Of a DNA stretch of 21,588 bases, positions 13,556-21,584 are shown in pieces. The translations under genes were made by a program, and so were the position numbers. The stretch is from Actinomycetota bacterium (GTDB lineage: Bacteria; Actinomycetota; Acidimicrobiia; Acidimicrobiales; Ilumatobacteraceae), in the NCBI GenBank assembly GCA_005789925.1, contig SXWG01000199.1:1-21588 (forward strand), written 5' to 3'. Numbering within the stretch: the stretch's first letter is position 1; the number at the start of each line of letters is the position of its first letter. The notes beneath the pieces were generated by a model. That model did not search any database and was not told the DNA's origin. It saw only the letters and a program-made list of their open reading frames with translations.

Positions 13556-15676
13556 ATGGACCCGATGCTGCATCTCGCCACATCGTCGACGTCGGTGGTG
13601 ATCGATGTGCGTTGGGGTGTTCCGTTCATCGTGCACTGGGGTTCGCGTGTCGACGAGGCCGATGCACGGCGCATGGTCGACGAGGTCGCACCCCGCCCTC
13701 GAGCCGGTGTGGTCGACCGACCCGCTGTCGCCACCATCGTGCCGATGCACGGTGACGGCTGGCTCGGACACCCTGGGTTGCTCGGGCGCCATCGTGGAGG
13801 AAGTGACTGGGCACCACGTTTTCAACTGGTCGATGTGGTGACTAATTCTCGTGCCGATGGGTCATCGATGTCGACAACGACATCGGTCGACACGCAGGCA
13901 GAACTTCGGCTGATGACCGACATCGAACTGTCCGCACAAGGTGTGTTGAGTGTGTCGGTGCGCTTACACAACGAATCGAACATGAAGTACTTGTTGGACG
14001 GGTTGACGGTGACTCTTCCGCTGCCGTGGACAGCGACACATCTCACGACATTCCACGGAAAGTGGTGTGGTGAATTCCAGTCCCAGACCCTCGAATGGCC
14101 GTTGGGTGCGTGGAGCGCAGAGAACCGGACAGGCCGCACGAGTCATGAACAACCTCCGTTCATCGTCGCTCGCGAGTCGACGACTGGTGCCCATGCGGGA
14201 CAGTGCTGGGCAGCGCATGTCGCGTGGAGCGGTAACCATGTCATTCGCGCCGAACGTCAGGTGTACAACCGTCGATATCTGCAACTTGGCGAGTTGTTGA
14301 ACCCCGGCGAAGTGTGTCTTGAAGCAGGCGAGTCGTATTCGACACCCACGATCATCGCGGTGCACTCTGAGAATGGACTGCAACACGTCGCACGCACCTT
14401 CCAGCGACACGCACGCGACATCGTCGGCGAGATGTCACCGCGACCAGTCACGTTGAACACATGGGAAGCGATGTATTTCGACCACTCACCGTCGAAAGTG
14501 CTCGAGCTGGCTGAGGTGGCTGCTTCTGTTGGCATCGAACGCTTCGTGCTTGATGACGGCTGGTTCAGAGGACGGCGTGATGACACTGCAGGTCTTGGTG
14601 ATTGGTACGTGGACACCGAGGTGTATCCCGAGGGTCTCGAGCCCATCGCGCGGGCAGTCGTCGACAGAGGCATGCAATTTGGTCTGTGGTTCGAACCAGA
14701 GATGGTGAATCCGAACAGCGACATGTACCGCGAGCACCCTGAATGGGTCCTCGAGCGCGGGGGTTATGACCATGTGCTCGGTCGCAATCAATTGGTCCTT
14801 GACCTCACTCGAGACGATGCGTATGCCGTCGTGTTCTCGCGCATCGACGCGTTATTGAGCGAACTCCCCATCTCATACGTGAAGTGGGACATGAACAGAC
14901 CTCACATCGCAGCCGCAGGTGTGTCTGGCACTGCAGCGACACATCGTCAGACACGAGCGTTGTATTCGCTATTGGACGGCGTCAGGCGCGCTCATCCGAC
15001 CGTCGAGATCGAGTCGTGTTCGTCGGGTGGCGGTCGCATGGACTTTGAGATCCTGCGCCATGTCGAGCGTTTTTGGGCGAGTGACACCAACGACCCCGTG
15101 CGACGTCAAGTCATTCAGCATCATGCATCGTGGTTCTTTCCACCGGAAGTGATCGGTTGCCACGTCGGCGCGCCGGTCGCGCACACCACGAAACATGAGT
15201 CGACTCTGAGCATGCGATGCGCGACTGCATTTTTCGGTCACATGGGGGTGGAGTGGAACATCGCCGCAGCGGGCAGTACAGAGCGACAAGACCTCGGACG
15301 TGCGCTCGCTGCACATAAAGCCTTGCGACACGTGCTTCACGCCGGCGATGTGTTGTTCACCGACACCTTTCGTGACACGGAGGGCAATCGTCTCGTGCAC
15401 GGAGTCGTGAGTCGGGATGCAGCGACAGCGGTGTTGGCTTTCGTGCAGATGAACGAACATCTGACGGACAACGTCGTTCATGTTCGGGGCCTCGATCCAC
15501 GACGCATCTATCTAGCGCGTCGGGTGCAGTTGGCGAGTGACGATCCGGTCATCGACGGCGAAGAAGGCTGGTTGCGGTCGCTGTCACAGACCGGTCAGTC
15601 GTGGCAGACCGATGGTGTGCCGTTTCCGAACGTGCCGACCGAATCGACAGTGCTGGTGGTGCTCGAAGGCTCGTAG
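13556..15676 (+). CDS. GH36 alpha-galactosidase
   Basis: This retaining glycosidase releases galactose from alpha-galactosides such as melibiose or raffinose. Started at ATG 13556 it has 706 residues; the frame is open upstream to 13283 but that part lies antisense to galT and is not conserved-looking. An N-terminal beta-sandwich (about 1-290) is followed by the TIM barrel: FVLDDGWFRGRRDDT, GLWFEPEMVNPNSDMYREHPEW, and the nucleophile Asp445 in YVKWDMNRPH. Next come SCSSGGGRMDFE and the acid/base Asp510 in ASDTNDPVRR, then a C-terminal beta domain. There is no signal peptide, so it acts on imported sugars in the cytosol. It is divergent from galT, giving hydrolysis plus Leloir entry; no transporter or regulator lies next to it. 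Confidence 0.93.
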   Translation: MDPMLHLATSSTSVVIDVRWGVPFIVHWGSRVDEADARRMVDEVAPRPRAGVVDRPAVATIVPMHGDGWLGHPGLLGRHRGGSDWAPRFQLVDVVTNSRADGSSMSTTTSVDTQAELRLMTDIELSAQGVLSVSVRLHNESNMKYLLDGLTVTLPLPWTATHLTTFHGKWCGEFQSQTLEWPLGAWSAENRTGRTSHEQPPFIVARESTTGAHAGQCWAAHVAWSGNHVIRAERQVYNRRYLQLGELLNPGEVCLEAGESYSTPTIIAVHSENGLQHVARTFQRHARDIVGEMSPRPVTLNTWEAMYFDHSPSKVLELAEVAASVGIERFVLDDGWFRGRRDDTAGLGDWYVDTEVYPEGLEPIARAVVDRGMQFGLWFEPEMVNPNSDMYREHPEWVLERGGYDHVLGRNQLVLDLTRDDAYAVVFSRIDALLSELPISYVKWDMNRPHIAAAGVSGTAATHRQTRALYSLLDGVRRAHPTVEIESCSSGGGRMDFEILRHVERFWASDTNDPVRRQVIQHHASWFFPPEVIGCHVGAPVAHTTKHESTLSMRCATAFFGHMGVEWNIAAAGSTERQDLGRALAAHKALRHVLHAGDVLFTDTFRDTEGNRLVHGVVSRDAATAVLAFVQMNEHLTDNVVHVRGLDPRRIYLARRVQLASDDPVIDGEEGWLRSLSQTGQSWQTDGVPFPNVPTESTVLVVLEGS

Positions 15677-15679
15677 CAT
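15674..15679 (+). promoter_or_regulatory. Leaderless-type -10 box for gatC
   Basis: TAGCAT begins at the alpha-galactosidase stop codon and lies 7 nt before the gatC GTG at 15687. This matches TANNNT-N7-start spacing and could give gatCAB its own promoter, separate from the sugar gene upstream. No clear -35 is present. Confidence 0.35.
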
Positions 15680-15686
15680 TGAGAGC

Positions 15687-15989
15687 GTGACACCCCCCAT
15701 TTCGGCTGCAGACGTGGCGAAAGTCGCGCGTCTCGCACGCCTCGACATCGCCGATTCCGACATCACCCATTTCACCGAGCAGCTGGCAAAAGTCATGGAC
15801 CATTTCCGTGACGTCGACGCTCTTGATCTGTCTGCTGTCGCGCCCATGACACAGCCGTATCCGTTAGTCAATGTGCTTCGCGCCGACGAAGAGCAACCGT
15901 GCCTCGACCGCGACGAGGTTCTTGCTGCTGCACCTGCTGCAGAAGACGGACGTTTTCGGGTGCCGCCGATCATCGGGCTGGTGGATTGA
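15687..15989 (+). CDS. gatC: Glu-tRNA(Gln)/Asp-tRNA(Asn) amidotransferase subunit C
   Basis: GatC is the small subunit that wraps around and stabilises GatA in the GatCAB complex. With GTG at 15687 it has 100 residues, the normal size. It opens with ISAADVAKVARLARLDIADSD, the conserved N-terminal helix, then FTEQLAKVMDHFRDVDALD and MTQPYPLVNVLRAD, and ends with RFRVPPIIG, the usual C-terminal motif. The same frame is open upstream to 15537, but that lies within the alpha-galactosidase. It starts 10 nt after that gene and its TGA overlaps the gatA ATG by one base (TGATG). Confidence 0.93.
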   Translation: MTPPISAADVAKVARLARLDIADSDITHFTEQLAKVMDHFRDVDALDLSAVAPMTQPYPLVNVLRADEEQPCLDRDEVLAAAPAAEDGRFRVPPIIGLVD

Positions 15990-17425
15990 TGGCGAACATC
16001 CCCACGACTGCTGCTGCCATCGCTGATGCGGTGCGCGCAAAAGAAATGTCGGCAACTGAAGTCGTCGAACATCACCTGGGTGTCATCGCGCAACGCGATG
16101 GTGACATCAATGCCTTCAACTTGGTGACAGCTGACATTGCTCGTGACGCGGCGAAGCGTGTCGATGCTGCGATTGCATCGGGTGCCGATGTTGGCGTGCT
16201 GGCCGGTGTGCCGATCGCCATCAAGGACAACATGTGCACGCGCGGAGTCCCCACGACGTGTTCGTCGAACATGCTCGCTGGTTGGAAGCCCCCGTACGAC
16301 GCGACCGTCATCACCACACTGAACGCCGCTGGCGCGGTCATGGTCGGCAAGACAAACCTTGACGAGTTCGCCATGGGTTCCAGCACAGAGAACAGCGCGT
16401 TCGGTCCGACGCGCAACCCCCTTGACACATCCCGCGTGCCAGGCGGCAGTAGTGGCGGAAGCGCTGCAGCAGTTGCGGCCGGTTTTGCACCTGTCAGCTT
16501 GGGCAGCGACACCGGTGGTTCCATTCGTCAACCGGCGGCGCTATGCGGAGTGGTCGGCGTGAAGCCGACCTACGGTCTCGTCAGTCGGTACGGACTTGTC
16601 GCCTTCGCCAGCAGCCTCGACCAAATCGGCCCGTTTGCGACCACGGTCGATGACGCGGCGCTCATCACCGAAGTCATTGCGGGTCACGACCCCAAAGATT
16701 CGACGTCGATTCCACGACCTGTGCCGTCACTGCGCGCAGCAGCGCGTGAAGGTGTGCAGGGTATGCGCATTGGTCGTGTCACTGATCTTCCCGAAGGTGC
16801 AGAGCCAGAAGTGGCAGCGCGACTTGATGAAGCATTCGCTGCACTCGAGAAAGCAGGTGCACGCATCGTCGACGTGACGTTGCCATCGCTCTCGTATGCG
16901 TTGACGGCGTATTACCTCATCGCGCCAGCTGAAGCAAGCAGCAATCTCGCACGGTATGACGGTGTTCGCTACGGACTGCGCGCATCGGCAGCAGACACCA
17001 ACGCCATGTATGGCGCGACACGTGCGGCAGGCTTTGGCGACGAAGTGAAACGCCGCATCATGCTCGGTACATATGCGTTGTCGGCGGGTTATTACGACGC
17101 GTACTACGGCAAGGCACTGAAGGTGCGTCGTCTCATCGCCGACGACTTCGAACGTGCCTATGCGCAAGCCGATGTAGTTCTCATGCCGACATCACCCATG
17201 GTGGCATTTCCGTTTGGTGACAAAGTCGACGACCCGATGTCCATGTATCTGTGCGACATCTACACCATCCCCACGAATCTTGCGGGCCACCCAGCCATGA
17301 GCGTGCCGTTCGGCACTGGTGCGCACGGACTTCCCGTCGGTGTGCAAGTTCTTGCACCGGCGCTCGGCGAAGTCGCCATGTTCCGCGTCGGCGGGGCGCT
17401 CGAGGCTGCAGGAGGTGCGCGATGA
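15989..17425 (+). CDS. gatA: Glu-tRNA(Gln)/Asp-tRNA(Asn) amidotransferase subunit A
   Basis: GatA is the glutaminase that frees ammonia and sends it to GatB for amidation of mischarged Glu-tRNA(Gln) or Asp-tRNA(Asn). The 478-residue protein has the amidase-signature fold with a Ser-cisSer-Lys triad at Lys79 (PIAIKDN), Ser154 (GGSSGGS) and Ser178 (SDTGGSIRQPAALCG), the same numbering as in S. aureus GatA. KPTYGLVSRYGLVAFASSLDQIGP is the expected following block, and NLAGHPAMSVPFG lies near the C-terminus. The start ATG 15989 overlaps the gatC stop, and its own stop overlaps the gatB ATG by 4 nt. A frame extension to 15899 lies inside gatC. Confidence 0.96.
   Translation: MANIPTTAAAIADAVRAKEMSATEVVEHHLGVIAQRDGDINAFNLVTADIARDAAKRVDAAIASGADVGVLAGVPIAIKDNMCTRGVPTTCSSNMLAGWKPPYDATVITTLNAAGAVMVGKTNLDEFAMGSSTENSAFGPTRNPLDTSRVPGGSSGGSAAAVAAGFAPVSLGSDTGGSIRQPAALCGVVGVKPTYGLVSRYGLVAFASSLDQIGPFATTVDDAALITEVIAGHDPKDSTSIPRPVPSLRAAAREGVQGMRIGRVTDLPEGAEPEVAARLDEAFAALEKAGARIVDVTLPSLSYALTAYYLIAPAEASSNLARYDGVRYGLRASAADTNAMYGATRAAGFGDEVKRRIMLGTYALSAGYYDAYYGKALKVRRLIADDFERAYAQADVVLMPTSPMVAFPFGDKVDDPMSMYLCDIYTIPTNLAGHPAMSVPFGTGAHGLPVGVQVLAPALGEVAMFRVGGALEAAGGAR
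17410..17415 (+). promoter_or_regulatory. Ribosome binding site for gatB
   Basis: AGGAGG lies inside the last codons of gatA, 6 nt before ATG 17422. It is the strongest Shine-Dalgarno in the window and fixes the gatB start against the longer open frame that reaches back to 17251. Confidence 0.85.
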
Positions 17426-18855
17426 GCGAGTTGTTGCCCGAAGGTTGGGAACTCATCTGCGGTCTCGAAGTGCACGTTGAATTGGCCACGAAGACCAAGT
17501 TGTTCAGCGGCTCGCCAAATCGATTCGGTGACGAACCGAACACCAACATCGACCCTGTCACGCTCGGTCTACCTGGTGCGCTTCCGGTGTTGAACGAACA
17601 AGCAGTCGAGCTGGCCATGCGCATCGGTCTCGCATTGAACTGCACCATCCAGCCATGCACGTTCCACCGCAAGAACTACTTCTATCCAGACATGCCGAAG
17701 GCGTACCAAATCAGTCAGTACGACCAGCCGTTGAACATTGACGGTCATCTCGACCTTCCGGGTGGTGTGCGCATCGGTGTCGAGCGTGCGCACCTCGAGG
17801 AAGACACCGGAAAGAGCACGCACATTGGTGGAGCCACCGGTCGCATCCACGGAAGTGAGTTCTCTCTCATCGACTTCAACCGTGCCGGAGTGCCGTTGGT
17901 CGAAATCGTGTCCCGCCCCGACATCCGCACGTCAGAGCAGGCTCGCCAGTATGTGTCGGAATTGCGCGCCATCTTGCTCGCCATCGGTGCGTCAGACGCC
18001 AAGATGGAAGAAGGCTCCATGCGTTGTGACGCGAACGTCAGTGTGCACCGTGTCGGTGAGCCGTTCGGCACGCGATGTGAGATCAAGAACGTGAACTCCA
18101 TTCGTGCACTCGGCCGCGCCATCGAATACGAGGCACGTCGTCAGTACGACATCATCGAATCGGGTGGCACGATTCGTCAAGAGACGCGCCACTGGGACGA
18201 TGCCGAAGGTCGCACGCACACGCTTCGCACGAAAGAAGACGCCGACGACTATCGGTACTTCCTCGAACCCGACTTGGTGCCACTCGTGCCAGGTGACGAG
18301 TGGATTGCTCGCGTGCGCACCAACTTGCCGATGTTGCCAGCTGCGCGTCGCTCACGTCTCGCAACCGCGACCGGCGCCGACGTGCAAGGTGAAGCCGTCA
18401 GTGTCATCGTCGAGCGCGGACAAGACGATTATGTGTTGTCAGTCGGCGAGGCAGGTGGTGACGTCGCTCGTGCTCTGGTGTACGTGCAACAGGCATTCGC
18501 TGAAGAACCACCCACACCGCGAGTGCCTTCGAAAGACATCGCTGCGCTCACCGTCATGGAGCGCGATTCAAAGGTCACATCGACGCAGGCCAAGACCGTG
18601 CTCGCCGAGATCGTCACCAACGGTGGCGGAGACCCCGCGGCCATCGCTGCCGCAAAGGGCTTTGAAGCGATTGACACGAGCGAGGTGGAAGGGTTCGTTG
18701 ACCAGGCCATTGCTGCTGACCCAGACGCCTGGCAGAAGTTCTGCAATGGTGAGCAAAAAGCCATGGGAGCCCTGGTGGGCATGGTCATGAAGGCTTCGAA
18801 GGGCAAGGCGGACGGCAAGGTCGTCACTGCCATCCTCAACGCCCGACGGGGTTAG
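17422..18855 (+). CDS. gatB: Glu-tRNA(Gln)/Asp-tRNA(Asn) amidotransferase subunit B
   Basis: GatB phosphorylates the mischarged aminoacyl-tRNA and amidates it with ammonia from GatA. The 477-residue protein starts WELICGLEVHVEL, where the glutamate and histidine are part of the conserved catalytic/metal region. YPDMPKAYQISQYDQPL, ERAHLEEDTGKSTH, DFNRAGVPLVEIVSRPD and GSMRCDANVSVH follow in the kinase-like cradle domain. The helical domain and the YqeY-like tail (about 330-477, ending KADGKVVTAILNARRG), which contacts tRNA, are complete. The presence of GatCAB implies that this organism makes Gln-tRNA(Gln) and/or Asn-tRNA(Asn) indirectly; the window does not show which synthetases are missing. 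Confidence 0.96.
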   Translation: MSELLPEGWELICGLEVHVELATKTKLFSGSPNRFGDEPNTNIDPVTLGLPGALPVLNEQAVELAMRIGLALNCTIQPCTFHRKNYFYPDMPKAYQISQYDQPLNIDGHLDLPGGVRIGVERAHLEEDTGKSTHIGGATGRIHGSEFSLIDFNRAGVPLVEIVSRPDIRTSEQARQYVSELRAILLAIGASDAKMEEGSMRCDANVSVHRVGEPFGTRCEIKNVNSIRALGRAIEYEARRQYDIIESGGTIRQETRHWDDAEGRTHTLRTKEDADDYRYFLEPDLVPLVPGDEWIARVRTNLPMLPAARRSRLATATGADVQGEAVSVIVERGQDDYVLSVGEAGGDVARALVYVQQAFAEEPPTPRVPSKDIAALTVMERDSKVTSTQAKTVLAEIVTNGGGDPAAIAAAKGFEAIDTSEVEGFVDQAIAADPDAWQKFCNGEQKAMGALVGMVMKASKGKADGKVVTAILNARRG

Positions 18856-18872
18856 TCAGGGTCAGCCACGGG

Positions 18873-18901
18873 TTGACACAAGTGTTCGGTGTCCCTAACA
18901 T
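18873..18901 (+). promoter_or_regulatory. Sigma-70-type promoter for FTR1 (and probably ilvD)
   Basis: A perfect -35 TTGACA (18873-18878), a 17-nt spacer and TAACAT (18896-18901, 4 of 6 matches to TATAAT) form the best promoter in the window. A second TAACAT at 18912-18917 is a less well-spaced alternative. Both -10 candidates fall within the iron boxes, so a bound repressor would block polymerase. Confidence 0.6.
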
Positions 18902-18919
18902 TAGGACTGCCTAACATAG
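18885..18919 (+). promoter_or_regulatory. Two overlapping DtxR/IdeR-like iron boxes
   Basis: Against the DtxR/IdeR consensus TTAGGTTAGSCTAACCTAA, TTAGGACTGCCTAACATAG (18901-18919) matches 14 of 19 positions and TTCGGTGTCCCTAACATTA (18885-18903) matches 13 of 19. The centre holds the inverted repeat CCTAA-CA-TTAGG (18894-18905). The sites overlap the -10 region and probable transcription start of the iron permease gene, the classic place for iron-dependent repression. The consensus is established; binding here is inferred, and no dtxR/ideR gene is in the window. Confidence 0.65.
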
Positions 18920-18938
18920 ATGGCTACACAAGGCCGAT

Positions 18939-18944
18939 GAGGAG
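18939..18944 (+). promoter_or_regulatory. Ribosome binding site for the FTR1 gene
   Basis: GAGGAG lies 6 nt before GTG 18951 and supports that start codon. Unlike several other first genes in the window, this one has a leader and a clear Shine-Dalgarno. Confidence 0.7.
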
Positions 18945-18950
18945 ACACCA

Positions 18951-19820
18951 GTGGGTGCAGCATTTCTGATCACGCTTCGCGAGGGACTTGAGATTGCGAT
19001 CGTTCTCGCGATTCTCATCTCGTATCTCATCAAGACGGGGCGCTCTGAACGAGTGACTGCGGTGTGGCAGGGAGCTGGTCTTGCGGCTGGTTTGTGTCTG
19101 ATTGCAGGGGTCATCATCAACGTCACTGTCGACGGTCTGCACGGCTCTGTTGAGAAAGGTGTCGAAGCAGGCATCGCGCTCGCTGCGGCGAGTGTTCTCA
19201 CATGGATGATCTTCTGGATGCGCGAACATGCACGCACCATGGGCGCCAGTTTGCGCAGCCAAGTCGACAATGCAGCTGGCGTTGGTGCGCTTGCTGTCGT
19301 CGCATTTGTCGCGGTACTTCGTGAAGGCTTGGAGACGGTCCTATTCTTGCTGTCAGCTGAGACGTCGTCTTCAAGTGGTTCTGAAGTCGTGTTCGGCGGG
19401 TTGCTCGGACTCGTCGTTGCAGTCGCACTCGGAATCCTGTTCTATCGCGCCGGCCATCGTCTCAATTTGCGCAAGTTCTTCAACATCACCGGCAGCCTCT
19501 TGATTCTTTTCGCAGCAGGCCTGGTCGGGAAGTTCTTCCACGAAATTCGCGAGATGCTCGAGATTGAAACCGGTTGGATCTGGCAGCCAGTGTGGACGAT
19601 CGAATCAGGGTTTTGGGCCAAGGGTTCGTTCTACGACTTCATGAAGGGCTTCTTTGGCTGGCATGCATCGACAGAGCGCATCCGCCTTGCCGCCTACTTC
19701 GTATATCTCATTCCAGTCACCTGGTTGTTCCTGCGTGGTGGTGCTCCGAAGAGTTCGACACCGACAAAGTCGGGATCCACGGGCTCATCGACAGAGGAAC
19801 TCACGACGACCTCGCACTAG
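18951..19820 (+). CDS. FTR1-family iron permease (EfeU-like)
   Basis: FTR1/EfeU proteins carry iron across the cytoplasmic membrane. The 289-residue protein has about seven spans and both REGLE iron-binding motifs: LREGLEIAI at residues 9-17 (REGLE 10-14) and LREGLETVL at 123-131 (REGLE 124-128). A Trp-rich segment WIWQPVWTIESGFWAKGSFYD precedes the last span, and the C-terminus is a Ser/Thr-rich tail. The GTG start is supported by GAGGAG upstream. No efeO or efeB partner is adjacent, so either partners are encoded elsewhere or the permease works alone. Two DtxR/IdeR-like boxes on its promoter indicate repression when iron is plentiful. ilvD follows after 10 nt. Confidence 0.92.
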   Translation: MGAAFLITLREGLEIAIVLAILISYLIKTGRSERVTAVWQGAGLAAGLCLIAGVIINVTVDGLHGSVEKGVEAGIALAAASVLTWMIFWMREHARTMGASLRSQVDNAAGVGALAVVAFVAVLREGLETVLFLLSAETSSSSGSEVVFGGLLGLVVAVALGILFYRAGHRLNLRKFFNITGSLLILFAAGLVGKFFHEIREMLEIETGWIWQPVWTIESGFWAKGSFYDFMKGFFGWHASTERIRLAAYFVYLIPVTWLFLRGGAPKSSTPTKSGSTGSSTEELTTTSH

Positions 19821-19830
19821 CGTTCTCCTC

Positions 19831-21540
19831 ATGCCCAATCGGCCTGACGGAACCCCTATCGACATCAAACCTCGCAGTCGCGACGTCACTGACGGCATTC
19901 AAAAAGCAGCAGCCCGCGCCATGTTGCGCGCTGTCGGCCTTGGTGATGACGACTGGGTGAAACCCCAAATAGGCATCGCCTCGGCGTGGAACGAAGTGAC
20001 CCCGTGCAATGTGTCGCTTCGTCGACTTGCTGCTGCATCGAAAGAAGGTGTTCGCACGGCTGGGGGAGTGGCTCTTGAGTTCGGCACCATCACTGTTAGC
20101 GACGGCATTTCGATGGGGCATGAAGGTATGCGTGCGTCGTTGGTGAGCCGCGAAGTCATCACAGACAGTGTTGAAACTGTCGTGCACGCAGAACGTATGG
20201 ACGGTTTCGTGGGACTGGCCGGCTGTGACAAGAGCATCCCCGGGATGCTCATGGCTGCAGCGCGACTCAACCTGCCGTCGGTGTTCGTGTACAACGGCTC
20301 GACGTTGCCCGGCCAACACGGTGGCAAGAACATCGACATCACCACGGTGTTCGAAGCGATCGGTGCGTGTGCAGCAGGGACGATGACCGAGAGTGAACTC
20401 GGTGACATCGAACGCGCCGCATGTCCGGGGGAAGGTGCTTGTGGTGGCATGTTCACGGCCAACACGATGTCGTCGATTGCCGAAGCACTTGGAATGAGTC
20501 TGCCTGGGTCGGCATCGGCACCTGCAGTTGACACATCGCGTGAGCACGATGCACGTCGGGCAGGTGAAGCAGTCGTCAACTTGCTGCGACTCGGCATTTA
20601 TCCACGAGACATCCTCACGAAGAAGGCCTTCGAAAACGCCATCGCGGTGGTCAACGCACTCGGTGGAAGCACAAACGCGGTGCTGCATCTTCTCGCCATC
20701 GCCAACGAGGCTGGGGTCGAGTTGTCGCTCGACGACTTCAATCGCATCGCTGACAAGGTTCCGCACATTGCGGACACGAAGCCCGGTGGCAAGTACCACA
20801 TGACCGATGTGCACCGAGTCGGCGGCATCCCTGTCGTGATGAAACATCTTCTCGACGCAGGTCTTCTGCATGGTGACGTCCTCACGTGCACCGGAAAGAC
20901 GATGGCTGAGAACTTGGCTGAGATTGATCCACCCGCACCAGATGGAGACGTCATTCATCCGCTGTCACAGCCGATTCACGCAGAAGGTGGCATCAACGTG
21001 CTCACCGGTTCACTTGCACCGAAAGGTTCTGTCGTGAAAGTCGCCGGACTCACTAAAGATCAGTTGCAGTTCGAGGGACCTGCGCGCGTGTTCGACGGTG
21101 AGGACGGCGCGATGCAAGCCATCATGGACGGAACGATTGAGCCGGGAACCGTGCTCGTCATTCGATACGAAGGTCCAAAGGGTGGACCTGGCATGCGAGA
21201 GATGCTCGCCATCACCGGAGCATTGAAAGGCGCAGGTCGTGGTGCTGATTGCGCACTCATCACTGACGGTCGTTTCTCTGGGGGCACGTGGGGTTTCTGT
21301 ATTGGTCACGTCGCACCTGAAGCTGTGGATGGCGGCCCCATCGCATTCGTGCGCGACGGCGACCGCATTCGAATCGACGTGCCGACAAAGGCTCTCGATC
21401 TACTTGTCGACGACGCTGAACTCGACCGTCGCAAGCAGGGCTGGAAGCCACTGCCGCCTCGATACACGAGTGGCGTTCTGGCCAAGTTCGCGCGCCTGGT
21501 GCAAGGCGCGGAAAAAGGTGCCATCACCAACGTCAGCTGA
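19831..21540 (+). CDS. ilvD: Dihydroxy-acid dehydratase
   Basis: IlvD dehydrates 2,3-dihydroxy-isovalerate and its methylvalerate homologue in valine, leucine and isoleucine synthesis. The 569-residue protein from ATG 19831 has the Fe-S cysteines Cys59 (TPCNVS), Cys132 (AGCDKSIPGM) and Cys204 (GEGACGGMFTANTM), plus VSDGISMGHEGM, Lys133 after the second cysteine, and DGRFSGGTWGFCIGHVAPEA near the C-terminus. A frame extension to 19654 lies inside FTR1. It starts 10 nt after the FTR1 stop without a visible Shine-Dalgarno, so coupling to FTR1 or an internal promoter must be assumed. No other branched-chain gene is in the window; the link to an iron transporter may reflect the enzyme's iron need. 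Confidence 0.95.
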   Translation: MPNRPDGTPIDIKPRSRDVTDGIQKAAARAMLRAVGLGDDDWVKPQIGIASAWNEVTPCNVSLRRLAAASKEGVRTAGGVALEFGTITVSDGISMGHEGMRASLVSREVITDSVETVVHAERMDGFVGLAGCDKSIPGMLMAAARLNLPSVFVYNGSTLPGQHGGKNIDITTVFEAIGACAAGTMTESELGDIERAACPGEGACGGMFTANTMSSIAEALGMSLPGSASAPAVDTSREHDARRAGEAVVNLLRLGIYPRDILTKKAFENAIAVVNALGGSTNAVLHLLAIANEAGVELSLDDFNRIADKVPHIADTKPGGKYHMTDVHRVGGIPVVMKHLLDAGLLHGDVLTCTGKTMAENLAEIDPPAPDGDVIHPLSQPIHAEGGINVLTGSLAPKGSVVKVAGLTKDQLQFEGPARVFDGEDGAMQAIMDGTIEPGTVLVIRYEGPKGGPGMREMLAITGALKGAGRGADCALITDGRFSGGTWGFCIGHVAPEAVDGGPIAFVRDGDRIRIDVPTKALDLLVDDAELDRRKQGWKPLPPRYTSGVLAKFARLVQGAEKGAITNVS

Positions 21541-21563
21541 CCCTGACACACCCCCTTGGCATC

Positions 21564-21584
21564 CTGTGTCTCCTCATGACACAG
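21564..21584 (+). repeat. Perfect 7-bp inverted repeat at the right edge, over a possible start codon
   Basis: CTGTGTC (21564-21570) and GACACAG (21578-21584) form a perfect stem around a 7-nt loop, 23 nt after ilvD. The stem is not GC-rich and no T-run follows within the window, so it is a poor terminator. An ATG at 21576-21578, with four codons before the edge, could begin another gene; in that case the repeat would be an operator or would fold over the start. The rest of 21541-21588 shows nothing I can name. Confidence 0.4.

Noticed and set aside
15584..16531. 315-aa open frame on the minus strand opposite gatC/gatA
   Set aside because: Low-complexity Arg/Ser/Thr composition, no domain, fully covered by well-supported genes on the plus strand.
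18894..18905. CCTAACATTAGG palindrome as a gatB terminator
   Set aside because: AT-rich stem with a 2-nt loop and no T-run; it fits overlapping iron boxes on the FTR1 promoter far better.
19801..20958. 385-aa open frame on the minus strand, opposite FTR1/ilvD
   Set aside because: It lies antisense to ilvD, has a His/Cys/Arg-rich composition with no recognisable motif, and arises from the codon bias of ilvD.
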